The notes beneath the pieces are model-generated. The model worked only from the letters and a program-made list of their open reading frames with translations, was not told where the DNA came from and made no database searches. Shown in pieces: positions 18,529-29,618 of a DNA stretch of 64,000 nt; the stretch's first letter is position 1; each line of letters starts with the position of its first letter. The stretch spans positions 620,001-684,000 of the forward strand of contig NZ_WBOF01000001.1 in assembly GCF_009569385.1 (NCBI RefSeq), in the 5' to 3' direction. The stretch is from Streptomyces kaniharaensis. GTDB lineage: Bacteria; Actinomycetota; Actinomycetes; Streptomycetales; Streptomycetaceae. A program made the position numbers and the translations under genes.

Positions 18529-18600
18529 CGTTCGTGCCCTTCCTCGGGAGGCGTCCCGGCCACTCTAGGAGGCCGCGGGCGCGGCGTGGCCGGGGGCCGT

Positions 18601-18618
18601 CTTACGGTTGCCGAACGG
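18601..18618 (-). promoter_or_regulatory. Candidate response-regulator site 4
   Basis: Read on the minus strand, CCGTTCGGCAACCGTAAG matches the 12316 and 16032 sites in both halves. It points towards the MTA phosphorylase gene. Confidence 0.5.
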
Positions 18619-18658
18619 CTGGTGCGGCCGAACGGCTGGTACGGCCGAACGGCCGCGA
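18610..18658 (+). repeat. 17-bp tandem repeat, about 2.8 copies
   Basis: GCCGAACGGCTGGTGCG, then the same unit with one change (A for G at position 15), then a partial third unit GCCGAACGGCCGCGA. Each unit carries the complement of the CCGTTCGG half-site seen in the candidate response-regulator motif. Confidence 0.8.
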
Positions 18659-18789
18659 GCCGGCCGAGTGCCAACGGGCGGCCGACCGGGTGACTTGCCG
18701 GACGTGTCGGCGGCGGTTCGCCCCACCCGGCGTGCGTCGGTTGGGACAGCGCCGCCTCCGAACGGTGCACGCCCTGTCCCCGGACCTGA

Positions 18790-19452
<663 letters not shown>

Positions 19453-19459
19453 CCCGCCC

Positions 19460-19501
19460 GCCGTGCCGCCCACGCCCTCCCGGGGGCGTGGGCGGCACGG
19501 C
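19460..19501. terminator. Terminator after the Rpf-like gene
   Basis: An 18-bp perfect stem (GCCGTGCCGCCCACGCCC with its complement) and 6-nt loop start 8 bases after the stop codon. Confidence 0.88.
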
Positions 19502-19526
19502 TGCTTCGAGCAGCCCCCGGAACGCC

Positions 19527-19563
19527 GTCGGCCCGCCCGGTCACCAGGACCGGACGGGCCGAC
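19527..19563. terminator. Terminator of the APC permease gene
   Basis: A 16-bp stem with one mismatch and a 5-nt loop (GTCGGCCCG start) lies 16 bases beyond the stop of the minus-strand permease. Confidence 0.75.
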
Positions 19564-19578
19564 GTGGCGCTCGGACCG

Positions 19579-21594
<2,016 letters not shown>

Positions 21595-22021
21595 TGTGCA
21601 CCTCTTGTTTAAAGACCCCGTAAAAGCGCCGTCGGGCGACGGCAGTGCGCCAGGCTATGCGACTGGCGTCAAGGACGCGTCATTGGCCCGCGTTAAGAAA
21701 ACGTCATGGTGGGGGCGCCTTGGCGCACGTGGCGCAGGTGTGGCCGCGCGGGTGAACCGGGTGCCACAGCCGCGTCGCGTTCCGTGACTTCAGCCGCATC
21801 CGCACGGCGGTCGGCGCACGGACACCGAGGGCCGTCCGGTACGCCGTGTCGCCGCCGGGTGTGTTCACCCTCTTGTCTGGTGCAATTTCACATTGCTATG
21901 TTACGGCTCGCGTCGAGGACGGCCGCGACCCCACCACCCGTCCCCGGCCCCGCAGTTCCGACCGGAACCCACGGTCCTGCACCACCGCACCGCCCTGCCA
22001 CTTCCCCCTCCAGGAGATTCG
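21595..22021. other. Divergent intergenic region, permease/collagenase
   Basis: This 427-bp region holds the leaders of two divergent genes. The permease side has a short GCCGTCG/CGACGGC inverted repeat near 21630. The collagenase side has a promoter candidate at 21873-21902. No convincing ORF, tRNA or riboswitch. Confidence 0.6.
21873..21902 (+). promoter_or_regulatory. Candidate sigma-70-type promoter of the collagenase gene
   Basis: TTGTCT (-35) and TATGTT (-10) are separated by 18 bp in an unusually A/T-rich patch, giving a leader of about 110 nt. Confidence 0.4.
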
Positions 22022-24406
22022 GTGTCAACTTCCCGTGCCACCAAGCGCGTTCTGTTCGCAGCCGCCATGGCCGCCACCCTCACCCTGCCCGCCCTGCAGA
22101 GCGCCCAGGCACTCACCCCCGCACCCGCCGTGACCGCAACGCCCAAGGCCACTCCCACTCCTGACGTACCGTCGAGCACCGCCTACGACGACGTCGACCA
22201 CCTCGGCACCGACGCGGCCAAGCCCGGTGCCCCCGCACCGGCCCCCGGCGGCGGCTCCCTCGGCACCTCGCTGATCCCCGGCCTGCTGCCCGACCACGTC
22301 GGCGCCCCCGCCCCGACCGCCCCCCAGGCCGCCGGCACCGGCAACGCCACCCCCGCGCCCACCACCGCCGCGGGCGTGCCGTGCACCGTCGACGGCATGA
22401 CCGGTCTCGGCGCCGACCAACTCGTCGCCTTCCTCAGCGACCCCGCCGTGACCGCCGACGGCTGCCTGCGCGGCGTCATCTGGACCTGGGACGCCCGCTT
22501 CACCACCGCCATGGACAACGCCCACGTCCAGGCCGTCGCCCGCCGGATCACCCAGCTCTCCGCCACCGATGACGGCACCGGCGCCTCACACCTCTACGAG
22601 CTGTGGACGTACCTGCACGCCACCGTCTACCACGCCTTCAGCCACCACGAGCTGAACGTCACCGAGCCCACCACCCTGGCCGCCGTCCAGCAGGCGATCG
22701 ACGCGTACGCGGGCAGCGCGCACGCCTTCGACCGCACCGACCTCGCCGCCGACATCCTCCGCGAGGCCGCCATCACCGCCGGCAGCGACGGCCTGCGCCA
22801 GCGCAACCTCCCGCTCGCCCAGCGCATCCTCGGCGTCCTCGCCCCCGGCACCACCCTCGCCGGCAGCCGCCCGTGGGGCAACGCCGTCCTCCAGGCGCTC
22901 AACCTCAACTACCTCGGCATCTACAACCAGGACCCGGCCTTCCTCGCCGCCGTCGCCGCGAACGCCGACTACCGCGCCGCGTTCCGCGCCTACGCCTCCT
23001 GGACCCACCTCAAGGGCACGGCCAACGCCTGGGCCGCCCGTGACGCCGTCGCCGAGTACGGCCGCTTCGGCCAGGTCCCGGCCCTGCACGACAGCACCGT
23101 CGCCGACCTCGGCCGGCTCATCGACGCCACCAAGGCCGCGTTCGGCGAGTGGTCCGACCCGTGGGCCAAGGCCATCGGCTGGGCCAACACCTACGGCGTC
23201 TGCAAGCAGTACGGCATCTGCATCGCCGACCTCGAGAACAAGCTCTTCCCCCACACGTACACCTACGACAACGGCGCCATCGAGGTCCGCACCGCCCTCG
23301 ACAAGGCCACCGTCGACCAGATGTACTACGCCAGCAAGCAGGTCAAGAGCCAGTACTTCCGCGTCCTCGGCACCGACCAGCCGCTGGCCGGCGACGTCAA
23401 CACCACCCTGCACATCCACCTGTACGCCTCGCGCGCCGACTACGAGGTCTACCACCCGATCCTCACCGGCTACAGCACCAACAACGGCGGCATCTACATC
23501 GAACGCGGCGCCACCTTCTACACCTACCAGCGGCGCGTCCCGCAGGACTCCATGCTCACCCTCGAAGAGCTCTTCCGCCACGAGTACGTCCACTACCTCA
23601 ACGGCCGCTGGGCGGTGCCCGGCTACTTCGGCGACCCGCGCTGGTACGCCGACGACAAGACCACCGCCATGGACGAGGGCACCGCCGAGTTCTTCGACGG
23701 CTCCACCCGCGACCAGGGCATCCTGGTCCGCAAGTCCCTCGTCCAGAAGCTCGCCTCCGACGAGGCCAAGGGCATCCCGCGCATGACGGTCGCCCAGCTC
23801 CTGCACGCCCGGTACACGGACACCCCGGCCTTCCACTTCTACAACTACGCCGGCACCTTCTTCGAGTTCCTCTGGCTCAAGCACCCCTCGCTCCTACGCG
23901 AGATGTACGGCTACCAGCGCGCCGACAACCCCGCCGGCTTCGACGCCTGGCGCGACCGCCTCGGCGCCGACACCGCCCTGCAGGCCGAGTACTTCGCCTT
24001 CCTCGACGAGCAGATCAGGAAGGTCGACACCCTCTACGTCCCCTCCACCTCCTACATCCCGAACGACCAACTCGACCTCGCCGGGGCCTCCGACGTCCAG
24101 GCCGCCATCACCGACGCCACCGGGTCCACCCCCACCTGCAAGAACAACGGGGACTGGGCCAACAAGCCGATGCGCTTCATCTGCACGGGCCGCATCACCG
24201 CCAACCTCACCGACACCACCAACCCGGACAAGGTCTTCAAGGACATGTCCGACACCGTCGACTACTTCATCCTCGCCCGCACCAAGGACGTCGACGACGC
24301 CAACAACCTCAACGACATGAACTGCACCTTCGGCAAGGTCGACCTCTGGTCCACCGGCCGGGCCGGCACCGCCGACTACACCTGCGAAGGCCCTCTCCGC
24401 CGCTGA
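22022..24406 (+). CDS. Secreted M9-type collagenase (gluzincin metallopeptidase)
   Basis: A 794-residue exoenzyme. GTG 22022 follows AGGAG and gives a signal peptide (positive start, hydrophobic core, cleavage near LQSAQA). A Pro/Ala-rich linker precedes an M9 N-terminal activator-like helical region (about 125-420) and a catalytic domain with H520-E521-x2-H524 in FRHEYVHYLNG and third zinc ligand E552 in DEGTAEF. The 28-residue H-to-E spacing is that of clostridial and Vibrio collagenases. Cysteine pairs sit in the C-terminal part. No collagen-binding domain is apparent. Monocistronic, with its own terminator. Confidence 0.88.
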   Translation: MSTSRATKRVLFAAAMAATLTLPALQSAQALTPAPAVTATPKATPTPDVPSSTAYDDVDHLGTDAAKPGAPAPAPGGGSLGTSLIPGLLPDHVGAPAPTAPQAAGTGNATPAPTTAAGVPCTVDGMTGLGADQLVAFLSDPAVTADGCLRGVIWTWDARFTTAMDNAHVQAVARRITQLSATDDGTGASHLYELWTYLHATVYHAFSHHELNVTEPTTLAAVQQAIDAYAGSAHAFDRTDLAADILREAAITAGSDGLRQRNLPLAQRILGVLAPGTTLAGSRPWGNAVLQALNLNYLGIYNQDPAFLAAVAANADYRAAFRAYASWTHLKGTANAWAARDAVAEYGRFGQVPALHDSTVADLGRLIDATKAAFGEWSDPWAKAIGWANTYGVCKQYGICIADLENKLFPHTYTYDNGAIEVRTALDKATVDQMYYASKQVKSQYFRVLGTDQPLAGDVNTTLHIHLYASRADYEVYHPILTGYSTNNGGIYIERGATFYTYQRRVPQDSMLTLEELFRHEYVHYLNGRWAVPGYFGDPRWYADDKTTAMDEGTAEFFDGSTRDQGILVRKSLVQKLASDEAKGIPRMTVAQLLHARYTDTPAFHFYNYAGTFFEFLWLKHPSLLREMYGYQRADNPAGFDAWRDRLGADTALQAEYFAFLDEQIRKVDTLYVPSTSYIPNDQLDLAGASDVQAAITDATGSTPTCKNNGDWANKPMRFICTGRITANLTDTTNPDKVFKDMSDTVDYFILARTKDVDDANNLNDMNCTFGKVDLWSTGRAGTADYTCEGPLRR

Positions 24407-24417
24407 CCCCACGAATC

Positions 24418-24459
24418 CCCGGGCGCGGTACGGACGGTGGGATCCGTACCGCGCCCGGG
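24418..24459. terminator. Terminator after the collagenase gene
   Basis: A 17-bp perfect stem (CCCGGGCGCGGTACGGA with its complement) and 8-nt loop start 11 bases after the stop. Confidence 0.85.
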
Positions 24460-24606
24460 TCTTCCCCTACCCCGGGGCACGGTGCTCCCCCGAGGCCGCA
24501 ACCCGGACCGGACCCTGAGGAGCGGCCCCTAAGGGCGTAGACACGCCGGTCGCAGGGCATGGCCACGTCGTAGGAGCCGGCCGCGAGTCATGAGAAGGTG
24601 CCACCC

Positions 24607-25008
24607 ATGAAGGTGATCGATCTCGTTCTCAATGTCCTCTGGTTGATCTTCTGCGGCATCTGGATGGCCATCGGCTACGTGATCGCCGGAATCATCTGCT
24701 TCATCCTCATCATTACAATTCCATTCGGCATTGCCGCGTTCCGCATCGCCGGCTACGTGCTGTGGCCCTTCGGGCGGACCACGGTCGAGCGACGCGACGC
24801 CGGGGCGGCGTCCTGCGTCGGCAACACGCTCTGGCTGATCTTCGCCGGGTGGTGGCTGGCCCTCGCGCACCTGGTCACCAGCATCCCGCTGTTCCTGTCG
24901 ATCATCGGCATCCCCTTCGGCTGGGCCAACCTCAAGATGATCCCGATCTCCCTCACCCCGCTCGGCCGCGAGATCGTCCCCACCGACCAGCGCTTCGCCG
25001 GCTGGTAG
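24607..25008 (+). CDS. YccF-domain small membrane protein
   Basis: A 133-residue inner-membrane protein with two YccF modules. Each is a hydrophobic hairpin followed by IPFG (TIPFGIAAFRIAGYVLWPFG and IGIPFGWANLKMIPISLTPLG). ATG 24607 is preferred over GTG 24598 because GAGAAGG lies at a good distance. Function of the family is not known. It is single, and convergent with the acyl-CoA synthetase gene 42 bp away. Confidence 0.85.
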   Translation: MKVIDLVLNVLWLIFCGIWMAIGYVIAGIICFILIITIPFGIAAFRIAGYVLWPFGRTTVERRDAGAASCVGNTLWLIFAGWWLALAHLVTSIPLFLSIIGIPFGWANLKMIPISLTPLGREIVPTDQRFAGW

Positions 25009-25050
25009 GCCGAAAGCACCCGCCGGTGGTTGTGGGGGCCGGCTTTGGTG

Positions 25051-26682
25051 TCAGAGGCCGAGGATCTCGGTGGCCATGGCGCGCATCTCGACCTTGCGGA
25101 TCTTGCCGGTGACGGTCATCGGAAACTCGTCGACCACGTGGACGTAGCGCGGGATCTTGACGTGGGCGAGGCGGCCGGTGCAGTAGGCACGGACGGTCTC
25201 GGCGGTGAGGGGTCCGGCGCCGTCGCGCAGGCGGATCCAGGCCATGAGTTCCTCGCCGTACGTGGGATCGGGGACGCCGATGACCTGGACGTCGAGGATG
25301 TCGGGGTGGGTGTGGAGGAACTCCTCGATCTCACGCGGGTAGAGGTTCTCGCCGCCGCGGATGACCATGTCCTTGATGCGGCCGGTGATGCCGATGTAGC
25401 CGTCGTCGTCCATGACGGCGAGGTCGCCGGTGTGCATCCAGCGGGCGGCGTCGACGACTTCGGCGGTGCGTTCCGGTTCGCCCCAGTAGCCGAGCATGAC
25501 GGAGTAGCCGCGGGTGCAGAGTTCGCCGGGTTCGCCGCGGGGGACGGTGCGGCCGGTGGCCGGGTCGACGACCTTGACCTCCAGGTGCGGGCCGACCCGG
25601 CCGACGGTGGAGACGCGGCGCTCGACGGAGTCGTCCGCGCGGGTCTGGGTGGAGACGGGCGAGGTCTCGGTCATGCCGTAGCAGATGGAGACCTCGGCCA
25701 TGCCCATCCGGCCCATGACGTCCTTCATGACCTCGGTCGGGCAGGGGGCGCCGGCCATGATGCCGGTGCGCAGGCTGGTGAGGTCGTGGCGCTCGAAGTC
25801 GGGGTCGGCCAGTTCGGCGATGAACATGGTCGGCACGCCGTACAGCGAGGTGCAGCGTTCGGCGGCGACGGCGGCCAGGGTGGCGCCGGGTTCGAAGGAG
25901 GGGGCCGGGATGACCATGCAGGCGCCGTGCGAGGTGGCGGCGAGGTTGCCCATGACCATGCCGAAGCAGTGGTAGAAGGGGACGGGGATGCAGATCCGGT
26001 CCTGCTCGGTGTAGTTGAGCAGCTCGCCGACGAAGTAGCCGTTGTTGAGGATGTTGTGGTGCGACAGGGTCGCGCCCTTGGGGAAGCCGGTCGTGCCCGA
26101 GGTGTACTGGATGTTGATCGGGTCGTCCGGGGCCAACTCCCGCCGCCGGTCGGCGAGCGGTGACGGGTCGGCCTGCCGTCCGGCGGCGAGGAGAGCGTCC
26201 CACGCGGGGCTGCCGAGGAGGACGACCCGCTCCAACTCCTTGCAGCGGGGAAGGACTTCGTCGATCATCGCGGCGTAGTCGGAGGTCTTGAACCGTTCGG
26301 CGGCGACCAGCAGGCGGATGCCGGCCTGGTTGAGCACGTACTCCAACTCGTGCGAACGGTACGCCGGGTTGACGGTGACCAGGATCGCGCCGAGCTTGGC
26401 GGTGGCGTACTGGGTGAGCGTCCACTCGGCGCAGTTGGGGGCCCAGATGCCGACCCGGTCGCCCTTGGCGATGCCGAGGCCGAGCAGGCCGAGGGCCAGG
26501 GCGTCGACGTCGGCGGCGAGTTCGGCGTACGTCCAGCGGCGGGCGGTGGCGCGGTCGACCAGGGCGTCCTGCTCGGGGAAGGCGCGGACGGCGCGGTCGA
26601 GGTTCTCCCCGATCGTGTCGCCGAGCAGCGGGACGTCCGAGGTCCCCGACGAGTAGCTCCGTGCGGACGTCGTTGTCGACAC
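25051..26682 (-). CDS. AMP-forming acyl-CoA synthetase (FadD-like)
   Basis: Activates a fatty or carboxylic acid to its CoA thioester via an acyl-adenylate. The 543-residue ANL enzyme has the P-loop [11 protein letters not shown], the YGMTETSP adenylate motif, the hinge region [20 protein letters not shown] and the catalytic C-terminal Lys motif [13 protein letters not shown] 26682 is chosen for its AGGAGG 7 bases upstream; a longer frame to 26781 lacks support. Chain-length preference is unknown. It is monocistronic and borders the ctc cluster; it need not belong to it. Confidence 0.9.
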   Translation of the reverse strand: MSTTTSARSYSSGTSDVPLLGDTIGENLDRAVRAFPEQDALVDRATARRWTYAELAADVDALALGLLGLGIAKGDRVGIWAPNCAEWTLTQYATAKLGAILVTVNPAYRSHELEYVLNQAGIRLLVAAERFKTSDYAAMIDEVLPRCKELERVVLLGSPAWDALLAAGRQADPSPLADRRRELAPDDPINIQYTSGTTGFPKGATLSHHNILNNGYFVGELLNYTEQDRICIPVPFYHCFGMVMGNLAATSHGACMVIPAPSFEPGATLAAVAAERCTSLYGVPTMFIAELADPDFERHDLTSLRTGIMAGAPCPTEVMKDVMGRMGMAEVSICYGMTETSPVSTQTRADDSVERRVSTVGRVGPHLEVKVVDPATGRTVPRGEPGELCTRGYSVMLGYWGEPERTAEVVDAARWMHTGDLAVMDDDGYIGITGRIKDMVIRGGENLYPREIEEFLHTHPDILDVQVIGVPDPTYGEELMAWIRLRDGAGPLTAETVRAYCTGRLAHVKIPRYVHVVDEFPMTVTGKIRKVEMRAMATEILGL

Positions 26683-26773
26683 GATGGGCCTCCTGGCTGA
26701 AGCAACGAAACGATGTCGCGATACGGCAGCGCGGCCGACCCGGCAGGAACCATGATCCGCGCCACGCCGGTCC

Positions 26774-26801
26774 CTCACCACCCCCGTTTGGGGGTGGTGA
26801 G
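26774..26801. repeat. Perfect 12-bp inverted repeat
   Basis: CTCACCACCCCC pairs with its complement across the loop GTTT, 92 bp upstream of the acyl-CoA synthetase start. It could be an operator or a terminator for an unseen transcript. Confidence 0.6.
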
Positions 26802-27004
26802 CGTGATCGTCTCGGGCCGCCGGGCGGGGGCGCCTCGGGCACTCCGGCGATCATTCGTTCTCGCCTTTCCCGGTGCCCGGGTCACCAACCTCCGGTGGCT
26901 GACATGCTCCTGTCGGCCACGTCTCCGCGCCGGGCCGGCGAGATCGTCCTGTGATCTCGCCGCGCTCGCGCGGCGAAAAACCGCCCTTGGGCTGAAAGTA
27001 AGAA

Positions 27005-27023
27005 TCAGGTTAGGTTCTCCTCA
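27005..27023 (+). promoter_or_regulatory. Iron-box-like (DmdR/IdeR) sequence
   Basis: TCAGGTTAGGTTCTCCTCA matches 15 of 19 positions of the Streptomyces iron box as I recall it (TTAGGTTAGGCTCACCTAA). There is no iron-uptake gene nearby. Confidence 0.3.
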
Positions 27024-27682
27024 GCCCGCATGGTCAAATCGAGCCACCTCCGCGGCGGGCTCGATCGACCGGCTGCGGACGCGGCCGACGAGGTGTCATC
27101 CCACGTCCGGCCGTGCGCGGGGTGGTCCAGAAACCGCCCGGAAGCGCCCTTTATTCCCGAATACGAACATCCACCGACCCCCCACCCACCGGAGGACTAC
27201 GAATGGCTGCTTTCCCCGGCCGGCCACAGGTCCCGCGCCCGTCTCCGGGCACGGCCACGCCGGTCAGTGCCGCCGCCGCCCCCGCGGCCGGCGGCTTGAC
27301 AACAGTGCAGGTCGCAACGGTCACCACCACGTTCGCGAGCGTCCCGGGCCGCCCCCGCCAAGCGGCGGGGTTCGGGCGCCGCACGACCGGATATCGTCCC
27401 GCCCGGCGCCCGGAGGCCCTGCACCGGAATGCCGAAACCGGCCCGGCCACAGGAACCGTCCGAAATTCGTTCACGGTCCACCACACCGCCGGACGGCTTC
27501 GCAGCGGTCGTTCCGCCGCCCGTTGTCGGGCCGCGGTCGCTCCGAGTCGATATCCGGAGAAGGAGAATCGGTTTTCCGCCACCCGTTTCAGGGCTCGGAG
27601 CGTCCACCGCGCCGTATTGACCGGCAAACCGGGGTCGCTCCACTCGTCGGTCATTCGTGCCTGTCGCCACCGGGGGTCAATC

Positions 27683-28333
27683 GTGTCACCTGTCAACACC
27701 CGTCCGACGGTCCTGGTCGTCGAGGGAAACGTTTTGCTGCGCACGGGGCTCCGGGCGCTGCTGTCCGCCGAGAGCGACCTCGCCCTCCACGCCGCCGTGG
27801 GCGACGTGGACCAGGCGCTGGAGGTCCTCGCGGGGCAGCGGGTGGACGTCGTGGTGTACGGGGCGGGCGAGTCGGCGGCCGACACCGAGCGGGCCCTCGG
27901 GCGGCTGCTCGACCGGGGCGCCCGGGTGGTCGTGCTGAGCCGTCAGGAGCGCCCGGGCGAGATGGAGATGTACCTCAATTCCGGGGTGAGCGCCTACCTG
28001 ACCGAGGACGCCGCCGGCGAGTGCCTGTGCCCGGTGATCCGGGGCCTGACCGCCGACCGGGAGCGGGTGTACATCATGGCCTCGCGCTCCGGCCTCGGCT
28101 GGATGGCCGGCCAGCGCGGCGGGCAGCTCTCCGGCCGGGAGCGCGAGGTCATGGGGCTGGTCGCGAACGGGCTGAGCAACTCGGACATCGCCGGGCGGCT
28201 CTGCATCTCGCCCGGGACGGTCAAGCGCCATCTCCGGAACGTCTTCGTCAAGCTCAACGCGGTCTCCCGGATCGACGCCGTCAACAAGGCCCGGGCCGCC
28301 GCCATGCTGGTGCCGGCGGGCCACCGGGCCTGA
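27683..28333 (+). CDS. ctcA: LuxR/NarL-family regulator with a degenerate receiver domain
   Basis: A 216-residue regulator. Residues 1-125 have a receiver-like fold (PTVLVVEGNVLLRTGLRALL), but the acidic pair is E/G and the phosphoacceptor position reads VVVYGAGE, with no Asp, so phosphorylation is unlikely. Residues about 145-210 form a LuxR-type HTH (LSGREREVMGLVANGLSNSDIAGRL). GTG 27683 is chosen; an in-frame ATG at 27203 with GGAGGA would add 160 residues of poor codon bias. It is the leftmost cluster regulator, convergent with the SARP gene. The ctcA name is inferred from alphabetical order. Confidence 0.75.
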   Translation: MSPVNTRPTVLVVEGNVLLRTGLRALLSAESDLALHAAVGDVDQALEVLAGQRVDVVVYGAGESAADTERALGRLLDRGARVVVLSRQERPGEMEMYLNSGVSAYLTEDAAGECLCPVIRGLTADRERVYIMASRSGLGWMAGQRGGQLSGREREVMGLVANGLSNSDIAGRLCISPGTVKRHLRNVFVKLNAVSRIDAVNKARAAAMLVPAGHRA

Positions 28334-28373
28334 CCGGGCCCGCCCGACCAGCAGGTTCGGCCGGCGGGCCCGG
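28334..28373. terminator. Possible terminator between the two cluster regulators
   Basis: CCGGGCCCGCC pairs with its complement 18 nt later, immediately after the LuxR-type stop. The loop is long, so strength is uncertain. Confidence 0.45.
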
Positions 28374-28424
28374 GCAGTGGGCCCGACGGCAGGAAGACCG
28401 GCCCGGTCGCACCGAGGTCCTGCC

Positions 28425-29234
28425 CTAGGCCGACCGGGCCCGCAGGCCCTGCTCCACCGCCCGCGCGGCAGCTGCCCGGAACTGCTGCCGCGCGGGCACG
28501 GTGCCGCTCAGCAGCTCGTTGTGCAGGTCCCGCACCGGCCGCGACGGGGTGATCCCGAGGTCCTCGTCGAGCCTGCGGTAGAGCGTGCGGTAGACGTGCA
28601 GCGCCTCGCTGCGCCGCCCGGCGGCGTCCAGGGCGAGCATGAGCTGCTCGTGATACCACTCGTTGAGCGGCTGGTTGAGCGTCAACAGCCGTAGCTCCGG
28701 GATGAGTTCGCGATGGCGACCGAGTTGCTGGTCGGCCAGGATGCGGTGCTCCAGGGCTCGCATGCGCATCTCCTCCAGGACCGCGACGTGGCCGGCGAGC
28801 ACGCCGCCCACCGGGATGTCGGCCAGCGCGGTGCCCCGCCACAGGCCCAGCGCCTGCCGCAGCCGTTCCGCGGCGGCCTCGGGGTTGCCGGCGGCCAGCA
28901 GGCGGTCCCCTTCGGTGTGCAGGCGCTCGAACTCCTGGGCGTCGAGCTCCTCCTCCCCCAGCAGCAGCACGTAGCCGGGGGCCTTGGTGAGGATGACGTC
29001 ACGCCCCTGGGGGCGACAGAGCTTGCGCAGTTGGTAGATGTAGGTCTGTGCGGTGGTGACCACCGTCCGCGGCGGGCTGCCGCCCCAGATCTCCTCGATG
29101 ATGAGGCCGAGGTCGACGATCCGGTTGGCGTTCATCAGCAGGATCGCCAGCGTCCAGCGGACCTTCAGCGCGCTCGGGGTGCACGGAATTCCCCGGTCGA
29201 GGACTTCCAGCGGGCCCAGAATGTTGAACTTCAT
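28425..29234 (-). CDS. ctcB: SARP-family pathway activator CtcB
   Basis: A 269-residue Streptomyces antibiotic regulatory protein. An OmpR-like winged-helix DNA-binding domain (1-95; MKFNILGPLEVLDRG to LTKAPGYVLLL) is followed by a bacterial transcriptional activator (BTAD) helical domain (about 100-245). ATG 29234 gives the standard SARP start and lies after GGAGG; ATG 29237 is directly adjacent. I recall CtcB being reported to activate ctcG-D, ctcH-K, ctcN-P, ctcW-T and ctcQ. Matching 7-mer repeats are present at all five here, plus two further promoters. Divergent from the resistance gene. Confidence 0.9.
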   Translation of the reverse strand: MKFNILGPLEVLDRGIPCTPSALKVRWTLAILLMNANRIVDLGLIIEEIWGGSPPRTVVTTAQTYIYQLRKLCRPQGRDVILTKAPGYVLLLGEEELDAQEFERLHTEGDRLLAAGNPEAAAERLRQALGLWRGTALADIPVGGVLAGHVAVLEEMRMRALEHRILADQQLGRHRELIPELRLLTLNQPLNEWYHEQLMLALDAAGRRSEALHVYRTLYRRLDEDLGITPSRPVRDLHNELLSGTVPARQQFRAAAARAVEQGLRARSA

Positions 29235-29504
29235 CATGCCTCCGATGTCGGCCGGACATTTCCTCGAACCCAGGTATATCCGGGCTTCCCGCGGGGGCTC
29301 AAGAGGAATCCGTACAAGGTGGCAGCGCCGCATTTCCCAGGTGGCACCGGCGCATTTCCAGATCGGCCAGCCGGACTGTCCCGAGGGAAACACCCCCCGC
29401 CGACCGACCCCCGCCGATCGGCTGTCCATCCGTCAAGTTCTGTTAGACTCCGGCAGGTTGGACTATCAGGTCCCGCCACCCGCCAGACACGCGAGGAGAA
29501 GGAC
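29235..29504. other. Divergent ctcB/ctcC promoter region
   Basis: This region separates the activator and resistance genes. A TAnnnT -10 candidate (TAGACT, 29444-29449) would start the ctcC transcript near 29456, leaving a leader of about 115 nt that contains a small ORF. No SARP-type 7-mer pair with the cluster geometry was found. Confidence 0.4.
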
Positions 29505-29618
29505 GTGCCCCGAAAGATCCGTGTTGCTCCGGTTATCCGTACGAAGACCGAAGAACTAGGGGAACTCCGTCTTGTCAAGCGTGAACATCGGAATCCTGGC
29601 GCATGTCGACGCCGGTAA
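29505..29618 (+). CDS. Putative 37-residue leader peptide of the resistance gene
   Basis: GTG 29505 follows AGGAGAAGG at a suitable distance and opens a 37-codon frame that overlaps the ctcC start by 47 nt in another frame. The peptide is basic and unlike a chance product (PRKIRVAPVIRTKTEELGEL). Its codons are A/T-ending (GTT, GCT, GAA, CTA, CTT), unlike neighbouring genes. Tetracycline ribosomal-protection genes such as tet(M) use leader-peptide attenuation, so ribosome stalling here could control ctcC. This regulatory role is inference. Confidence 0.45.
   Translation: MPRKIRVAPVIRTKTEELGELRLVKREHRNPGACRRR

Larger units (their letters stand above)
26683..27682. other. 1-kb non-coding boundary region left of the ctc cluster
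   Basis: No gene is convincingly present. It contains a 12-bp hairpin (26774-26801), a small GC hairpin (26958-26975), an iron-box-like sequence (27005-27023) and an ATG with a good GGAGGA site at 27203. The last opens a frame continuous with the LuxR gene. Codon bias weakens between 27380 and 27680, so I treat this stretch as leader. Confidence 0.5.

Noticed and set aside
21595..21893. c-di-AMP riboswitch in the leader of the KimA-like permease
   Set aside because: The gene could be expected to have one, but neither strand shows the conserved core.
26958..26975. Intrinsic terminator (7-bp hairpin followed by A run)
   Set aside because: The run is A on the plus strand and U precedes rather than follows the stem on the minus strand, so it is not an intrinsic terminator in either direction.
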